DNA of 64,000 bases, taken from the NCBI RefSeq assembly GCF_029143285.1, contig NZ_JAPDSH010000007.1, forward strand, positions 62,001 to 126,000, read 5' to 3'. The notes below the pieces were generated by a model. It saw only the letters and a program-made list of their open reading frames with translations. It was not told where the DNA came from and ran no database searches. This stretch comes from Vagococcus proximus (GTDB taxonomy: Bacteria; Bacillota; Bacilli; Lactobacillales; Vagococcaceae). Below are positions 46,186-55,525 of the stretch, piece after piece. Position 1 is the stretch's first letter. Each line of letters opens with the position of its first letter. The position numbers and the translations under genes were made by a program.

Positions 46186-46698
46186 GTGACGTTTCAACGA
46201 ATTCCGTGGGATCAATATTTTATGGCACAGAGTGTTTTATTATCACTTAGAAGTACATGTTCGCGTTTAGCTGTAGGGGCAACTATAGTGAGAGACACAC
46301 GTATTATAGCGGGGGGCTACAATGGGTCAGTTAGTGGTGATAGCCACTGTATTGATGAAGGGTGTTATGTTGTAGATAATCATTGTGTCAGAACAATTCA
46401 TGCAGAGATGAATGCTATTCTACAATGTGCAAAATTTGGTGTTCCAACAGAAGGGGCAGAACTTTATGTGACCCATTTTCCGTGCTTACAGTGTACAAAG
46501 ATGATATTACAAGCAGGTATTACAAAAATTCATTATTTAACGGACTATCGTAATGATGAGTATGCTATAAAATTGATTGAGCAAGCAGGTGTTACGGTTG
46601 AAAAGGTTCAGCTATCAACTAAATATTTTGCTGATATCCAATTTGGGAATGAAGATATTGTTAAAAACTTTAATAACGATTTATTTAAAGAAGATTAA
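46186..46698 (+). CDS. comEB: ComEB / dCMP deaminase family protein
   Basis: 171 residues. Zinc-dependent deaminase motifs: HAEMNAIL (near 86) and PCLQCTKM (near 110). It converts dCMP to dUMP; the comE location is conserved though it is not needed for DNA uptake in Bacillus. GTG 46186 with AGGTGA upstream is preferred; the GTG at 46177 sits in that Shine-Dalgarno. Confidence 0.9.
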   Translation: MTFQRIPWDQYFMAQSVLLSLRSTCSRLAVGATIVRDTRIIAGGYNGSVSGDSHCIDEGCYVVDNHCVRTIHAEMNAILQCAKFGVPTEGAELYVTHFPCLQCTKMILQAGITKIHYLTDYRNDEYAIKLIEQAGVTVEKVQLSTKYFADIQFGNEDIVKNFNNDLFKED

Positions 46699-49027
46699 GC
46701 AATTAGGTCAATTAAAAGGGTATATTATAGTTCCTTGCGTGTGTATGGTGTTGGTCAACTTTATTGTATTAAAAAGTAGTCTTATTGCAGTTGCAGTGGG
46801 GCTACTTTTTTTTATACGTATTTTATTAAGTCGAAATACAATAGTTCAACTTGCTTGTATAGTGACGATTGTGATAAGTACTATTGTATTCTTTTCGATT
46901 ATAAAAAAAAGTACGGTTAACAAATCACTAGCAAAAGAAGCGAGTGCTATCACGTCGGTCTTTAGGATTAATCCCAATTCGATAAAGGTAAACGGTGAAT
47001 CTGTACAAATGCAAGGTCAGTCTATTGACAAAAAACAAAAGTATACCATTTCTTACTATGTTAAAACAGAAAATGAACAGTTGTTTTTCAAAAAAACAAC
47101 GGACTTTATTAACATAAAAGTAACAGCTGACCTGATAGAGCCTAAAGGAAAACGGAATTTAGGGTCATTTGATTATAAGGAATTTTTAAATCAACACGAG
47201 ATATACCAACAGGTAAAAATAAAGCAAGTACTCAGTGTTACCAAAGGAAATATTGGAAGTTTATCAGACTACCTTAGTATTATTAGGAGTAGGTTGTCAC
47301 ATCATATAGATAAGAATCTGACGAAAAGTGTAGCGATGTATGTTAAAAGTTTGTTTTTAGGTTTAAAAGATCAAGAATTCAAACGTAATCAGGAGGCGTT
47401 GAGTCAGTTAGGTATTCTTCATTTTTTTAGTATTTCAGGTTTACATGTTTTCTTTTTTTTAAGACTACTAAGATACATAACATTGAGGAGCGGGGTAATA
47501 AAAGAGCATATTTATTGGTTAGAACTTGTTATGTTATTTTGTTTTTTTATTATTTCAGGTTCGGCTACAAGTGTAGGAAGAAGCGTTGGATATAGCACGA
47601 TAAGCTTAAGTAATGACAGATTTAAGTTAGGCTTCAGTCAGTTAGATTGTTGGGCGTTGACCATGGGCATCTTTCTGATTTATTCACCGTATATTTTGAT
47701 GCAAGTAGGGGGGATTTTTTCATTCACGTTGACTTTTTTTATGATTTATCTGGATCCTCTATGTGCTAAATTTCCCTCTAGATTCTTAAGGGACGTCTAT
47801 TTTTCAAGTTGTTTAACTTTATTTTCTATTCCGACATTGAGTTATTTTTTTTATGAATGGAATATAACAGCGTTTATTTTAACACTTCTATTGGTACCTT
47901 TTTTTAGCACACTATTACTACCAATGTTAGTTATTGTTCTTATTATGAGTTTTGTTTATTTACCACCTATTATATTGACCATAGCGACAGTGGGATTAGA
48001 TAATTTAAATAACTTATTTACTTCTATTAGTCGAGTCAGTATAGGAAAAATAGTAACTGGAAAGATACCAATTGGTCTTTATCTCCTAACCCTACTCTTG
48101 ATTTTCATTTGGTTGGGGTTAGAGAAAAGAAGAGTTGGACGCTCTATATTATTGCTAGTGATGATTGTATTATTACCTTCGATGTTTAAGTGGGTTAATC
48201 CAATTGGCCAAGTTGCCTTTGTAGATGTAGGGCAAGGGTCTGGCTTAATTGTGGACTTACCCTTTCATAAAGGAACAGTTCTCATTGATACAGGGGGAGA
48301 AAAATTAACAAGAACGTATGGTGCTGATGATTGGCGTTACTATGATGGAGCAAAGAGTCAGGCTAATTATACTGTTATTCCATTCTTAAAAAGTAGGGGC
48401 GTTACAACTGTAGATAAAGCATTCATTACTCATGGGCATGAGGATCACTATGGTAATTTACTAGAGATAAATAAGGTAATTCCTATTAAACAGGTGTTAT
48501 TTCCAAAAGGAGCAGTTAATCAGGTTGGCTTTTCTAAGGTTGTTCAGCAGTTAATAAAAGATAAAGTAGAAGTGAAAAATATAATGAGGGGAGTACGAAC
48601 TGAATTTAGAGGGATAGGATTTAAAAGTTTGTATCCTATTGACGTTGGTGACGGGGCTAACAATGATTCATTAGTGATGAGTATGCGTGTAAAAGATAAA
48701 CGATTTTTATTGATGGGAGATTTAGAAAAAGAAGGGGAAGATAGATTGATGAAAGTTGAACCGACTCTTGAAGCTGATATTTTATCTGTTGGACATCATG
48801 GAAGTAAAACCTCAAGTAGTCCAGCTTTTCTGAAACAAGTTAGACCACAAGTCGCAATTATTTCATGTGGTCTTAATAATAAATTTGGACATCCTAACCA
48901 AGAGACATTAACAGGTTTAAAAAAGGTACGGGCTACTGTTTACAGAACAGATCAAGAGGGCATGATTTATTTTAATTGGAACGGTTGGTCATCAAAACTC
49001 TCACTTCCAAATACTGTGATTGAGTGA
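46649..49027 (+). CDS. comEC: Competence membrane channel ComEC
   Basis: About 792 residues. An N-terminal soluble OB-like domain (DUF4131), the Competence multi-helix domain (SISGLHVFFFLRLLRYI near 290, then eight or so helices), and a C-terminal metallo-beta-lactamase-like nuclease domain with [11 protein letters not shown] (near 590), MGDLEKEGE and VGHHGSKTSS. It carries single-stranded DNA through the membrane. The frame is intact throughout. The start is uncertain: ATG 46577 and ATG 46649 both lie inside comEB with poor Shine-Dalgarno, so a coupled start around the comEB stop codon is also possible. Confidence 0.88.
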   Translation: MKILLKTLITIYLKKIKQLGQLKGYIIVPCVCMVLVNFIVLKSSLIAVAVGLLFFIRILLSRNTIVQLACIVTIVISTIVFFSIIKKSTVNKSLAKEASAITSVFRINPNSIKVNGESVQMQGQSIDKKQKYTISYYVKTENEQLFFKKTTDFINIKVTADLIEPKGKRNLGSFDYKEFLNQHEIYQQVKIKQVLSVTKGNIGSLSDYLSIIRSRLSHHIDKNLTKSVAMYVKSLFLGLKDQEFKRNQEALSQLGILHFFSISGLHVFFFLRLLRYITLRSGVIKEHIYWLELVMLFCFFIISGSATSVGRSVGYSTISLSNDRFKLGFSQLDCWALTMGIFLIYSPYILMQVGGIFSFTLTFFMIYLDPLCAKFPSRFLRDVYFSSCLTLFSIPTLSYFFYEWNITAFILTLLLVPFFSTLLLPMLVIVLIMSFVYLPPIILTIATVGLDNLNNLFTSISRVSIGKIVTGKIPIGLYLLTLLLIFIWLGLEKRRVGRSILLLVMIVLLPSMFKWVNPIGQVAFVDVGQGSGLIVDLPFHKGTVLIDTGGEKLTRTYGADDWRYYDGAKSQANYTVIPFLKSRGVTTVDKAFITHGHEDHYGNLLEINKVIPIKQVLFPKGAVNQVGFSKVVQQLIKDKVEVKNIMRGVRTEFRGIGFKSLYPIDVGDGANNDSLVMSMRVKDKRFLLMGDLEKEGEDRLMKVEPTLEADILSVGHHGSKTSSSPAFLKQVRPQVAIISCGLNNKFGHPNQETLTGLKKVRATVYRTDQEGMIYFNWNGWSSKLSLPNTVIE

Positions 49028-49104
49028 ATGGGGCTAGGAAAAACAAGGAGATAATGATAGGATAATAAGAGATAAAAGGGAATAAATATAGAGGGTGATT
49101 AATA

Positions 49105-50130
49105 ATGAGCTTACAACAAGAAATTAGTAAAATAAAAGCAGGTAATTTGGCACCTATCTATTTAGTCTTAGGTGAGGAACGTTATCTAAGTGATATGTTT
49201 AAGCAAGCATTGTTAGATAGGATTGTAAAAACAGAGGATGATGAATTAAATACTGCAAGTTTTGATATGAAAGAGACTACTTTAGCTTATGCTTTGGAAG
49301 AAGCTAATACGATCCCATTTTTTGGAGAGTATCGGTTAGTAGGCGTGGAAAACCCATTTTTCCTGACCGGTGAGAAGAATAAAAGTGGGATAGAGCACAA
49401 TACAGATGAGCTTATTACTTATTTGGAAGACCCTTCATTATCAACTGTTCTTGTTTTCTACGCACCATATGAAAAGTTAGACGAACGAAAAAAAATAGTT
49501 AAGCTTTTGAAGAAGAAAGCGATACTTATTGATGCTTCTAAAATGGAAGAACGTGATGTAAAAAATTATACACAGCAAGTTATTAAAAATGAGGGGTATG
49601 AGATTTCTCCTGAAGCTTTTGAGTTGTTTCTACATTTGACAGATATGGAATTGTCTAAGATTATGGGAGAGTTGACGAAGATTTTCTTATTTGCTTCAGA
49701 TACTAAACAAATAACTAAAGATATGGTTGAAAACCTTGTACCGAAATCTTTGGAGCATAACATTTTTGCTATGATTAACTATGTTGTAGCAGGACAAAGT
49801 GATAAAGCGTTGATGCTTTATAAAGACCTCTTATTACAAGGGGAGGAAACAATCAAGATTAATAGTATTTTGATTGGTCAGTTCAGATTATTATTACAAC
49901 TGAAAATTATGCAAGCAAATGGTTATCAACAGAGCAATATGTTAGATGTTATAGGAGGCCATCCTTTCCGTATAAAAAAAGGAATTCAACAGGTTAAAGC
50001 ATTCGATTTGGAAGAATTAAAGAGCATTTTAGGTGAGCTAGTAGAAAATGATTATAAGATGAAAACAGGGCAACTATCTAAAGAGCTTGTCTTCGAATTG
50101 TTTATTTTAAAGTTTGGAAAAGCAAAATAG
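49105..50130 (+). CDS. holA: DNA polymerase III delta subunit
   Basis: 341 residues, clamp-loader delta subunit. LVLGEERYLSDMF near 21, IPFFGEYRLVGVEN near 73, and a helical C-terminal collar with LLLQLKIMQANGY. It opens the beta clamp. The comEC-holA-rpsT order is conserved in Firmicutes. AGAGGGTGAT precedes ATG. Confidence 0.92.
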   Translation: MSLQQEISKIKAGNLAPIYLVLGEERYLSDMFKQALLDRIVKTEDDELNTASFDMKETTLAYALEEANTIPFFGEYRLVGVENPFFLTGEKNKSGIEHNTDELITYLEDPSLSTVLVFYAPYEKLDERKKIVKLLKKKAILIDASKMEERDVKNYTQQVIKNEGYEISPEAFELFLHLTDMELSKIMGELTKIFLFASDTKQITKDMVENLVPKSLEHNIFAMINYVVAGQSDKALMLYKDLLLQGEETIKINSILIGQFRLLLQLKIMQANGYQQSNMLDVIGGHPFRIKKGIQQVKAFDLEELKSILGELVENDYKMKTGQLSKELVFELFILKFGKAK

Positions 50131-50137
50131 TGCAATA

Positions 50138-50170
50138 AAAAAAACCTTAATTAACTTAAGGTTTTTTTTA
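50138..50170. terminator. Bidirectional terminator between holA and rpsT
   Basis: Stem AAAACCTTAA / TTAAGGTTTT, loop TTAAC, with A and T runs. Confidence 0.83.
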
Positions 50171-50425
50171 TTATTTAGCTAATTTAGCGTGTAAACGTGA
50201 TTTATCACGAGCAGCTTTGTTTTTATGGATAAGACCTTTTGTTTGAGCCATATCAATAGCACGAGCAGCAACTTTGTATAACTCTTCAGTGTTAGCCGCA
50301 CCAGCTTCTAAAGCTTGTTCGTATTTTTTGATTGCAGTACGCATAGTGCTTAATTGTCCAGAGTTTAACTCATTAGATTTTTCAGCTGTACGTACACGTT
50401 TGATAGCAGATTCAATATTTGGCAT
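50171..50425 (-). CDS. rpsT: Ribosomal protein S20
   Basis: 84 residues. [13 protein letters not shown] at the start and the C-terminal [20 protein letters not shown] are diagnostic for bS20. GGAGGTGA lies before ATG 50425; the longer frame begins with a GTG inside this Shine-Dalgarno. Confidence 0.96.
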   Translation of the reverse strand: MPNIESAIKRVRTAEKSNELNSGQLSTMRTAIKKYEQALEAGAANTEELYKVAARAIDMAQTKGLIHKNKAARDKSRLHAKLAK

Positions 50426-50489
50426 GTATTTCACCTCCGATGATTATAAATTTACATTCAACAGGTGCCGAACGTAACTCAACGTTACA

Positions 50490-50518
50490 ATTATACCTAA
50501 TGATTATCGAGTTTGCAA
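50490..50518 (-). promoter_or_regulatory. Promoter of rpsT
   Basis: Minus strand: -35 TTGCAA, 17-base spacer, -10 TATAAT. The leader begins with the small hairpin GTAAC-GTTGA-GTTAC. Confidence 0.8.
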
Positions 50519-50537
50519 CAACTATTTATACACTTTT

Positions 50538-50560
50538 AGTGTCAGTTCGCTAGATAGGTT
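50538..50560 (+). repeat. Interspersed repeat, copy C (lacks the central hairpin)
   Basis: AGTGTCAGTTC-GCTAGATAGG. It equals copy B with the 15-base centre TGTCACATTATTGTG removed. It lies 20 bases upstream of the rpsT -35. Confidence 0.45.
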
Positions 50561-50631
50561 ATTGTTCTAATATTTTTTAAAGCTATGTTATTATAAGGGT
50601 AAATAAAATAACACATTATGAGGTGATGGAG

Positions 50632-51648
50632 ATGAATGCGGCTTTAATCGTAACGCTAATATTAACAATGGGAGTAATTTTTGTAAATGGGTTTACAGAT
50701 GCACCGAATAGTATTGCGACAGCTATTTCAACAAAGGCATTAAAACCTAAGACGGCTATTTTGATAGCGGCGGTCATGTGCTTTTTAGGGGCACTCACGA
50801 TGACATTTATTAATGCTGAGGTAGCAGAAACGATTAGTAATATTGTAACGTTTGATGAAGGAACAGGCTCACAGGCTCGCATAGCATTGATGGCATCACT
50901 TTTTTCTATCGTAACATGGGCGTTAGGGGCATGGTGGTTTGGTATTCCCACAAGTGAAAGTCATGCTTTAGTTGCTGGTTTAACTGGAAGCGCCCTAGCA
51001 TTAGGGGGGATTGGTTCAGTTAATTCGGCAGAGTGGCTGAAGGTTGGGATAGGTTTAGTAGTTTCTACTATTGTTGGGTTTGGTGGTGGGTGGCTAATGA
51101 CTCGGTTGATTCAACGTTTTGTAAAAGACCCTACCAGTAAGAAAAATAACGAACGCTTTAAAGGGTGGCAAATTCTCGGTGCCGTGCTAATGAGTTTTAT
51201 GCATGGCATGCAAGATGGTCAAAAATTTATGGGCGTCTTTATGTTAGGGCTATATTACAATGGTCTGGCAGAGATGAATGGTAATGGTGGCTTCACGATT
51301 CCGATATGGGTAATGGTGTTATGTTCAGTCACAATTGGTTTAGGTGTAAGTTTTGGTGGGATGCGTATCATTGAGAATTTAGGTGATATGGCTGAGATTG
51401 ACACTTATCAAGGTTTTAGTGCTGATGTCTCTGCGGCAGGTGCCCTTTTAGGTGCAGGATTGTTTGGTGTTCCGATGTCAACGACGCAAACTAAAACAAC
51501 TGCTATTATGGGAGTTGGTGCGGCCCGAGATACTGCATCAGTAAAATGGAGCACAGCAAAAGAAATGATTTTGGCATGGGTCTTAACATTTCCGGGATGT
51601 ATGGCGATTGCTTACTTTATAACACGAGTATTTTTATTAGTATTTTAG
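50632..51648 (+). CDS. pit: Inorganic phosphate transporter, PiT family
   Basis: 338 residues, about ten membrane helices. Both PiT signature halves are present: NGFTDAPNSIATAIST (near 18) and MSFMHGMQDGQKFMG (near 195); GVPMSTTQTKTTAIMGVG near 285. Low-affinity phosphate (metal-phosphate) symport with H+. ATG 50632 is chosen because GAGG lies eight bases before it. Confidence 0.92.
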   Translation: MNAALIVTLILTMGVIFVNGFTDAPNSIATAISTKALKPKTAILIAAVMCFLGALTMTFINAEVAETISNIVTFDEGTGSQARIALMASLFSIVTWALGAWWFGIPTSESHALVAGLTGSALALGGIGSVNSAEWLKVGIGLVVSTIVGFGGGWLMTRLIQRFVKDPTSKKNNERFKGWQILGAVLMSFMHGMQDGQKFMGVFMLGLYYNGLAEMNGNGGFTIPIWVMVLCSVTIGLGVSFGGMRIIENLGDMAEIDTYQGFSADVSAAGALLGAGLFGVPMSTTQTKTTAIMGVGAARDTASVKWSTAKEMILAWVLTFPGCMAIAYFITRVFLLVF

Positions 51649-51654
51649 TAAAAT

Positions 51655-51686
51655 AAAAACCACAGAATTTAATCTGTGGTTTTTTG
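51655..51686. terminator. Bidirectional terminator between pit and the P-type ATPase gene
   Basis: Stem AAAACCACAGA / TCTGTGGTTTT with loop ATTTAA, A and T runs. The 3' arm overlaps the end of the ATPase gene. Confidence 0.8.
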
Positions 51687-53552
51687 TGTGCGTAATAGTC
51701 TCAATCCGTTGAGAATAACTAAAATAGTACTTCCTTCGTGACCAATAACACCAATTGGTAAGCTAATAATTTTAAAGAAATTTGAAATTATTAGTAAACA
51801 AATGACACTAACAGAAAAAATAATATTTTGTGTCACGATACGTTTTAGTTTTTTTGATAATCGGTGTGCCATTTGAAGTTTACTGATGTCATCTTGCATC
51901 AATACAACATCTGCAACATCAATTGCAATATCAGTCCCTTGACCCATTGCGACTCCTATAGAAGCATTTGCAAGGGCTGGAGCATCATTAACACCATCGC
52001 CAATCATTGCGTTGACACCATAGGTTTCTAATTGTTCTTTGATTAAATCAGTTTTTGTTTCAGGTGTACAGCTAGCATGTATTTCATCAATATTAAGCAT
52101 TTTCCCAACAGCATGAGCTGTTTTGGGATGATCACCTGTCATCATAACCGTTTTAATATCTTGTTCTTGGAAGTATTTAATAGTTGAGATAGCTTCTTTT
52201 TTCGGAATATCTAATAGTCCAAAGAATGCAGTAATCTGATTATCTTTTGATAGAAATATGACAGTCTTTCCTTCTTCTTGTAATTGTTCAATGGTTTTTA
52301 TATGGGAAGGTGGAAGTGGCTGAGTTGTAGCGAATTCTAAATTACCGACACGCCATTCCGATTGATCTTGTATGCCCAACATTCCTGAGCCTGTCATATC
52401 TTTTATTTCAATAGTTTGAAGTTGTTCTGTTACGTCATTCCTAAAATAAGAAGTTACTGCTTGAGCTAGTGGGTGAGTACTTGTTTTTTCCATAGCAAAA
52501 AGTGTATTTAAACTCGTCTCTTTTTCTTGTCCTTCATTTAAAAAGAAAGCATCGGTTATCACAGGTTTTCCTTTTGTTAGAGTTCCTGTTTTATCAAAAC
52601 TGATCGCTTTCAAGTCAGATAATTGTTCTAGGAAGACACCGCCTTTAAAAAGAACACCATTCCTAGCACCAGAAGATATTGCTGCTAGTGTAGCAGGCGT
52701 GGCCGAGGCAACTAAGGCACACGGTGATGCAACAACAAGTAAGACCATACCACGGTAAAAACTTTCGTTCCAAGTCCAACCAAGGAAAAAATAAGGAATT
52801 AAAATCATCAATGGAACTGCTAATAAAACAACTTTAACATACGTGTTTTCAATACGATCTAAAAAGCTTGATGTTTTAGACGGTGTATTTTGTGCGTCTT
52901 CAACGAGTTGAACAATCTTACTGAATAAAGTATCCGAACTATTTTTTGAAACAGTCATTTCAAAAGCATTACCTAGGTTTATTGTTCCGGCGAAAACATC
53001 TTCACCTAAATACTTTTCAACAGGTAAAGACTCCCCTGTAATAGAGGCTTCGTCACATAGGACCTCTCCTTTTGTAATCATACCGTCAATCGGTATATTC
53101 GCCCCTTTTGGTACAAGTAACGTTTCACCAATAACTAAATCTTCTACAGCAACCTCTTCGGTAGTTTGATCAGGTAGGAGTCGAAGCGCATTTTCTGGCT
53201 GCATTTCGAGTAAGCTATATATTTCACGCTTACTTTTGTTAGTTGTGTATTCTTCTAAAGAGCCACTAAGAGAAAAGATAAAAGTTAACATAATTCCTTC
53301 AAACCAATAGCCAATTAAGCAAGCTCCAATTGCAGCCAGTGCCATAAGTAAATCGACACTTAGATGTTTTTCTTCAATGGTTTCTGTAATACCTTCTTTA
53401 GTTTGAAAATAACCGCCGATAACCATACCTGTAACAAAAATAAATGGAGCAATCGCATTACTATTTTTATCTAGGATCCAGCCCAATATCATAAAAATAC
53501 CGCAAAGAGCAGTGGAAATCATTACTTGTTTTTCATGTGATAGTTTTGTCAT
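51669..53552 (-). CDS. P1B-type metal-exporting ATPase (P1B-4, SPC motif)
   Basis: 627 residues with the P-ATPase core: TGES (ASITGESLPVEK), phosphorylation site DKTGTLTKG (near 321) and GDGVNDAPALANA (near 515). The metal-site helix reads VASPCALVA, and the last helices carry HEGSTILVI. SPC plus HEGST are hallmarks of the P1B-4 subgroup (CoaT, PfeT/ZosA, FrvA), which exports Fe(II), Co(II) or Zn(II). There is no N-terminal metal-binding domain, as usual for this group. Two Fur-like boxes upstream suggest iron control. AAAGGAG precedes ATG. Confidence 0.88.
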   Translation of the reverse strand: MTKLSHEKQVMISTALCGIFMILGWILDKNSNAIAPFIFVTGMVIGGYFQTKEGITETIEEKHLSVDLLMALAAIGACLIGYWFEGIMLTFIFSLSGSLEEYTTNKSKREIYSLLEMQPENALRLLPDQTTEEVAVEDLVIGETLLVPKGANIPIDGMITKGEVLCDEASITGESLPVEKYLGEDVFAGTINLGNAFEMTVSKNSSDTLFSKIVQLVEDAQNTPSKTSSFLDRIENTYVKVVLLAVPLMILIPYFFLGWTWNESFYRGMVLLVVASPCALVASATPATLAAISSGARNGVLFKGGVFLEQLSDLKAISFDKTGTLTKGKPVITDAFFLNEGQEKETSLNTLFAMEKTSTHPLAQAVTSYFRNDVTEQLQTIEIKDMTGSGMLGIQDQSEWRVGNLEFATTQPLPPSHIKTIEQLQEEGKTVIFLSKDNQITAFFGLLDIPKKEAISTIKYFQEQDIKTVMMTGDHPKTAHAVGKMLNIDEIHASCTPETKTDLIKEQLETYGVNAMIGDGVNDAPALANASIGVAMGQGTDIAIDVADVVLMQDDISKLQMAHRLSKKLKRIVTQNIIFSVSVICLLIISNFFKIISLPIGVIGHEGSTILVILNGLRLLRTQKTTD

Positions 53553-53626
53553 TAATAGTCACTCCTTTTTTACTATCTTTAGAATAACAAACTATGAGAA
53601 AAATAGGGGTAAAATCAACCCTAATT

Positions 53627-53645
53627 GATAATGATACTCCTTATC
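53627..53645 (-). promoter_or_regulatory. Fur-type box 2
   Basis: GATAATGATACTCCTTATC agrees with the classical 19-base Fur consensus at 17 positions. It lies 75 bases before the ATPase start codon. Confidence 0.6.
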
Positions 53646-53709
53646 AGTAGAGGTATTTTAAAACAGAAGACAACTATATCAGTCTTTTTCTACTCTTCAT
53701 TACATAAAA

Positions 53710-53728
53710 GATAATGATAATCGTTATC
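53710..53728 (-). promoter_or_regulatory. Fur-type box 1
   Basis: GATAATGATAATCGTTATC agrees with the 19-base Fur consensus at 18 positions. It lies 158 bases before the ATPase start and 38 bases past the end of the pentapeptide-repeat gene. Confidence 0.72.
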
Positions 53729-53765
53729 ATGTTATTTAGAATTATTATAAAAAAGATTAAGTTGT

Positions 53766-54410
53766 CTACATATAAGAAATCGCTTCGTCGCGTGTCATAA
53801 AGAAATGAATACCTGTAGTAGAATCTACCCAACGGTTAGTATTAAAATTAGATACAGTTACATAAGTACCGACTCGATAAATAAAGGCATCGTCTACATA
53901 GGAAGTAGCTTCTTTATATGAGATTTTTAAATCGGGACTCTTGATTGAGAGGACTTTTGCTTTTGAACAACGACAAGTATCGTTTGTTGCAGATGACCTC
54001 ATAGCGTCTGCAGGAATCAGAAGTTGCACGATACGCTCTCCGTAACAATTCTTAAATCCCAGAAATGGCCCAGTTTTGGGACATTTTTGATGGAAATAAC
54101 TCGTATCATCAGATGTAATAGCATCCGTTAAGTTAGCATTCTCTAATTGAGAGCAATAAAAATTAGCGCCACTTAAATTAGCATGATCAAAATTAGAACC
54201 ACGTAAGTCAGCACCTATTAAAGAACTTCTAGTAAAGTTGGCATTGTTGAAGGTGCAATCTTTACAAAGTGAGCTGTCAAAAATCGTGTCAGTTAAATTT
54301 GTATGATTAAAATCTATATTAATGAAGGTGTAACCTGTGAAATCGTAGCCACTAAAATCGTTATGCGACCAGTTTTCATTTATATAGTATTTAGTAGAAG
54401 CTGTTAACAT
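53766..54410 (-). CDS. Pentapeptide-repeat protein
   Basis: 214 residues. Residues about 18-100 are tandem A(D/N)LxX-type repeats (TNLTD, CTFNN, ANFTR, ADLRG, SNFDH, ANLSG, ANFYC, ANLTD), forming a right-handed beta helix. The remainder (about 105-214) is a separate domain with cysteines (CPKTGPFLGFKNCYGE, TCRCSKAK) and TTGIHFFMTRDEAISY at the end; I do not recognise it. The only ATG has a distant GGGAG. Function unknown; not a clear Qnr/MfpA protein because the repeat region is short. Confidence 0.78.
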   Translation of the reverse strand: MLTASTKYYINENWSHNDFSGYDFTGYTFINIDFNHTNLTDTIFDSSLCKDCTFNNANFTRSSLIGADLRGSNFDHANLSGANFYCSQLENANLTDAITSDDTSYFHQKCPKTGPFLGFKNCYGERIVQLLIPADAMRSSATNDTCRCSKAKVLSIKSPDLKISYKEATSYVDDAFIYRVGTYVTVSNFNTNRWVDSTTGIHFFMTRDEAISYM

Positions 54411-54489
54411 ATTTTATCTTACACTCCCTTTTATAAGACTTGTTACTTACATCCTACACCGTCAGTGGAATAAAAGCATCTCAAAACAA

Positions 54490-54527
54490 AAAAACAGATT
54501 AGCGATTGCGCTAATCTGTTTTTTTAT
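54490..54527. terminator. Terminator of uppP
   Basis: Stem AAACAGATTAGCG / CGCTAATCTGTTT with a four-base loop and T-runs on both sides. On the minus strand it ends uppP. The pentapeptide-repeat gene is transcribed away from it. Confidence 0.82.
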
Positions 54528-54528
54528 G

Positions 54529-55365
54529 TTAAGCCATTTGGAAGAACCAATAGCCGATTAAGATAATACCAAGGATGATACGATACCATCCGAAAGGTTT
54601 GAAGTCATTTGTTTTAATAAATTGTAATAAGAAGCGAATAGCAAATAATGAAACAACAAATGCGACCACACAGCCGACAAGTAAAATCATTCCTTCATCA
54701 AAGCTGAATGTATTTCCTTTAACAAAATATTTAACAAGTTTTAAGCCACTTGCACCAACCATAACGGGGATGCTTAGGAAGAATGAAAATTCTGCGGCAA
54801 CAAAACGTGAGCAGCCGATTAACATTGCACCAATGATAGTAGCACCTGAACGTGACGTCCCAGGCATAAGAGCAAGAACTTGGAAAATACCAATAATCAC
54901 AGCATGTTTGTAGGTGAACTGTGAGAAGTCAGTAATTTTTGCAGTACGTGTCTTGTTCCAGTTCTCTACAACAATAAATAAGATACCGTAGATAATTAAC
55001 ATTAAGGCAATTGGTAAGAATTTATGGAAATTTTCTTCAAACCAATCATCTAAAGGTAAACCGATAATAATAGCAGGAACACACGCAATTAATACTTTCC
55101 ACCATAGCGTCCAAATTTCATTACGCTCAGTTTTTGTTTTCTTAAATGAAAGAGGGTTCAAGCGGTTGAAGTAAATAATAATAACGGCAATGATAGCGCC
55201 TAATTGTACAACCACGTTAAACATCTCTTTGAAATCTGCTGAAGCATTTAAGTGTAGAAATTCATCTACTAAAATTAAATGTCCAGTACTACTAATAGGT
55301 AGCCATTCGGTAATCCCTTCGACTATTCCTAAAATTACAGCTTTAAATAGATTAAACCAATCCAT
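54529..55365 (-). CDS. uppP: Undecaprenyl-diphosphate phosphatase
   Basis: 278 residues, seven or eight membrane helices. The catalytic motifs GITEWLPISSTGHL (near 16) and LMPGTSRSGATI (near 165) are intact. It recycles the lipid carrier for peptidoglycan and confers bacitracin tolerance. GGAAGGA precedes ATG. Monocistronic. Confidence 0.95.
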   Translation of the reverse strand: MDWFNLFKAVILGIVEGITEWLPISSTGHLILVDEFLHLNASADFKEMFNVVVQLGAIIAVIIIYFNRLNPLSFKKTKTERNEIWTLWWKVLIACVPAIIIGLPLDDWFEENFHKFLPIALMLIIYGILFIVVENWNKTRTAKITDFSQFTYKHAVIIGIFQVLALMPGTSRSGATIIGAMLIGCSRFVAAEFSFFLSIPVMVGASGLKLVKYFVKGNTFSFDEGMILLVGCVVAFVVSLFAIRFLLQFIKTNDFKPFGWYRIILGIILIGYWFFQMA

Positions 55366-55475
55366 CTTGTCAGTCCTTCCGATTCAATATTTATAATATA
55401 CCTCAATTAGTATACCGATTAATCGAATAAAAACCAATAATATTTTAGTAACTTAATATTTTCTGAAAGAATATA

Positions 55476-55518
55476 AAAAGGCAAAAGAGAGCAAACTAGC
55501 CTCTCTTTTGCCTTTTTA
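55476..55518 (-). terminator. Terminator of the left sugar operon
   Basis: Stem GGCAAAAGAGAG / CTCTCTTTTGCC with a nine-base loop, followed by TTTTTAT on the minus strand. Confidence 0.85.
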
Positions 55519-55525
55519 TTAAATG

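Noticed and set aside
48424-48460. Metallo-beta-lactamase motif as an antibiotic resistance gene
   Set aside because: It belongs to the C-terminal nuclease-like domain of ComEC; the similar motif near 1990 belongs to RNase J.
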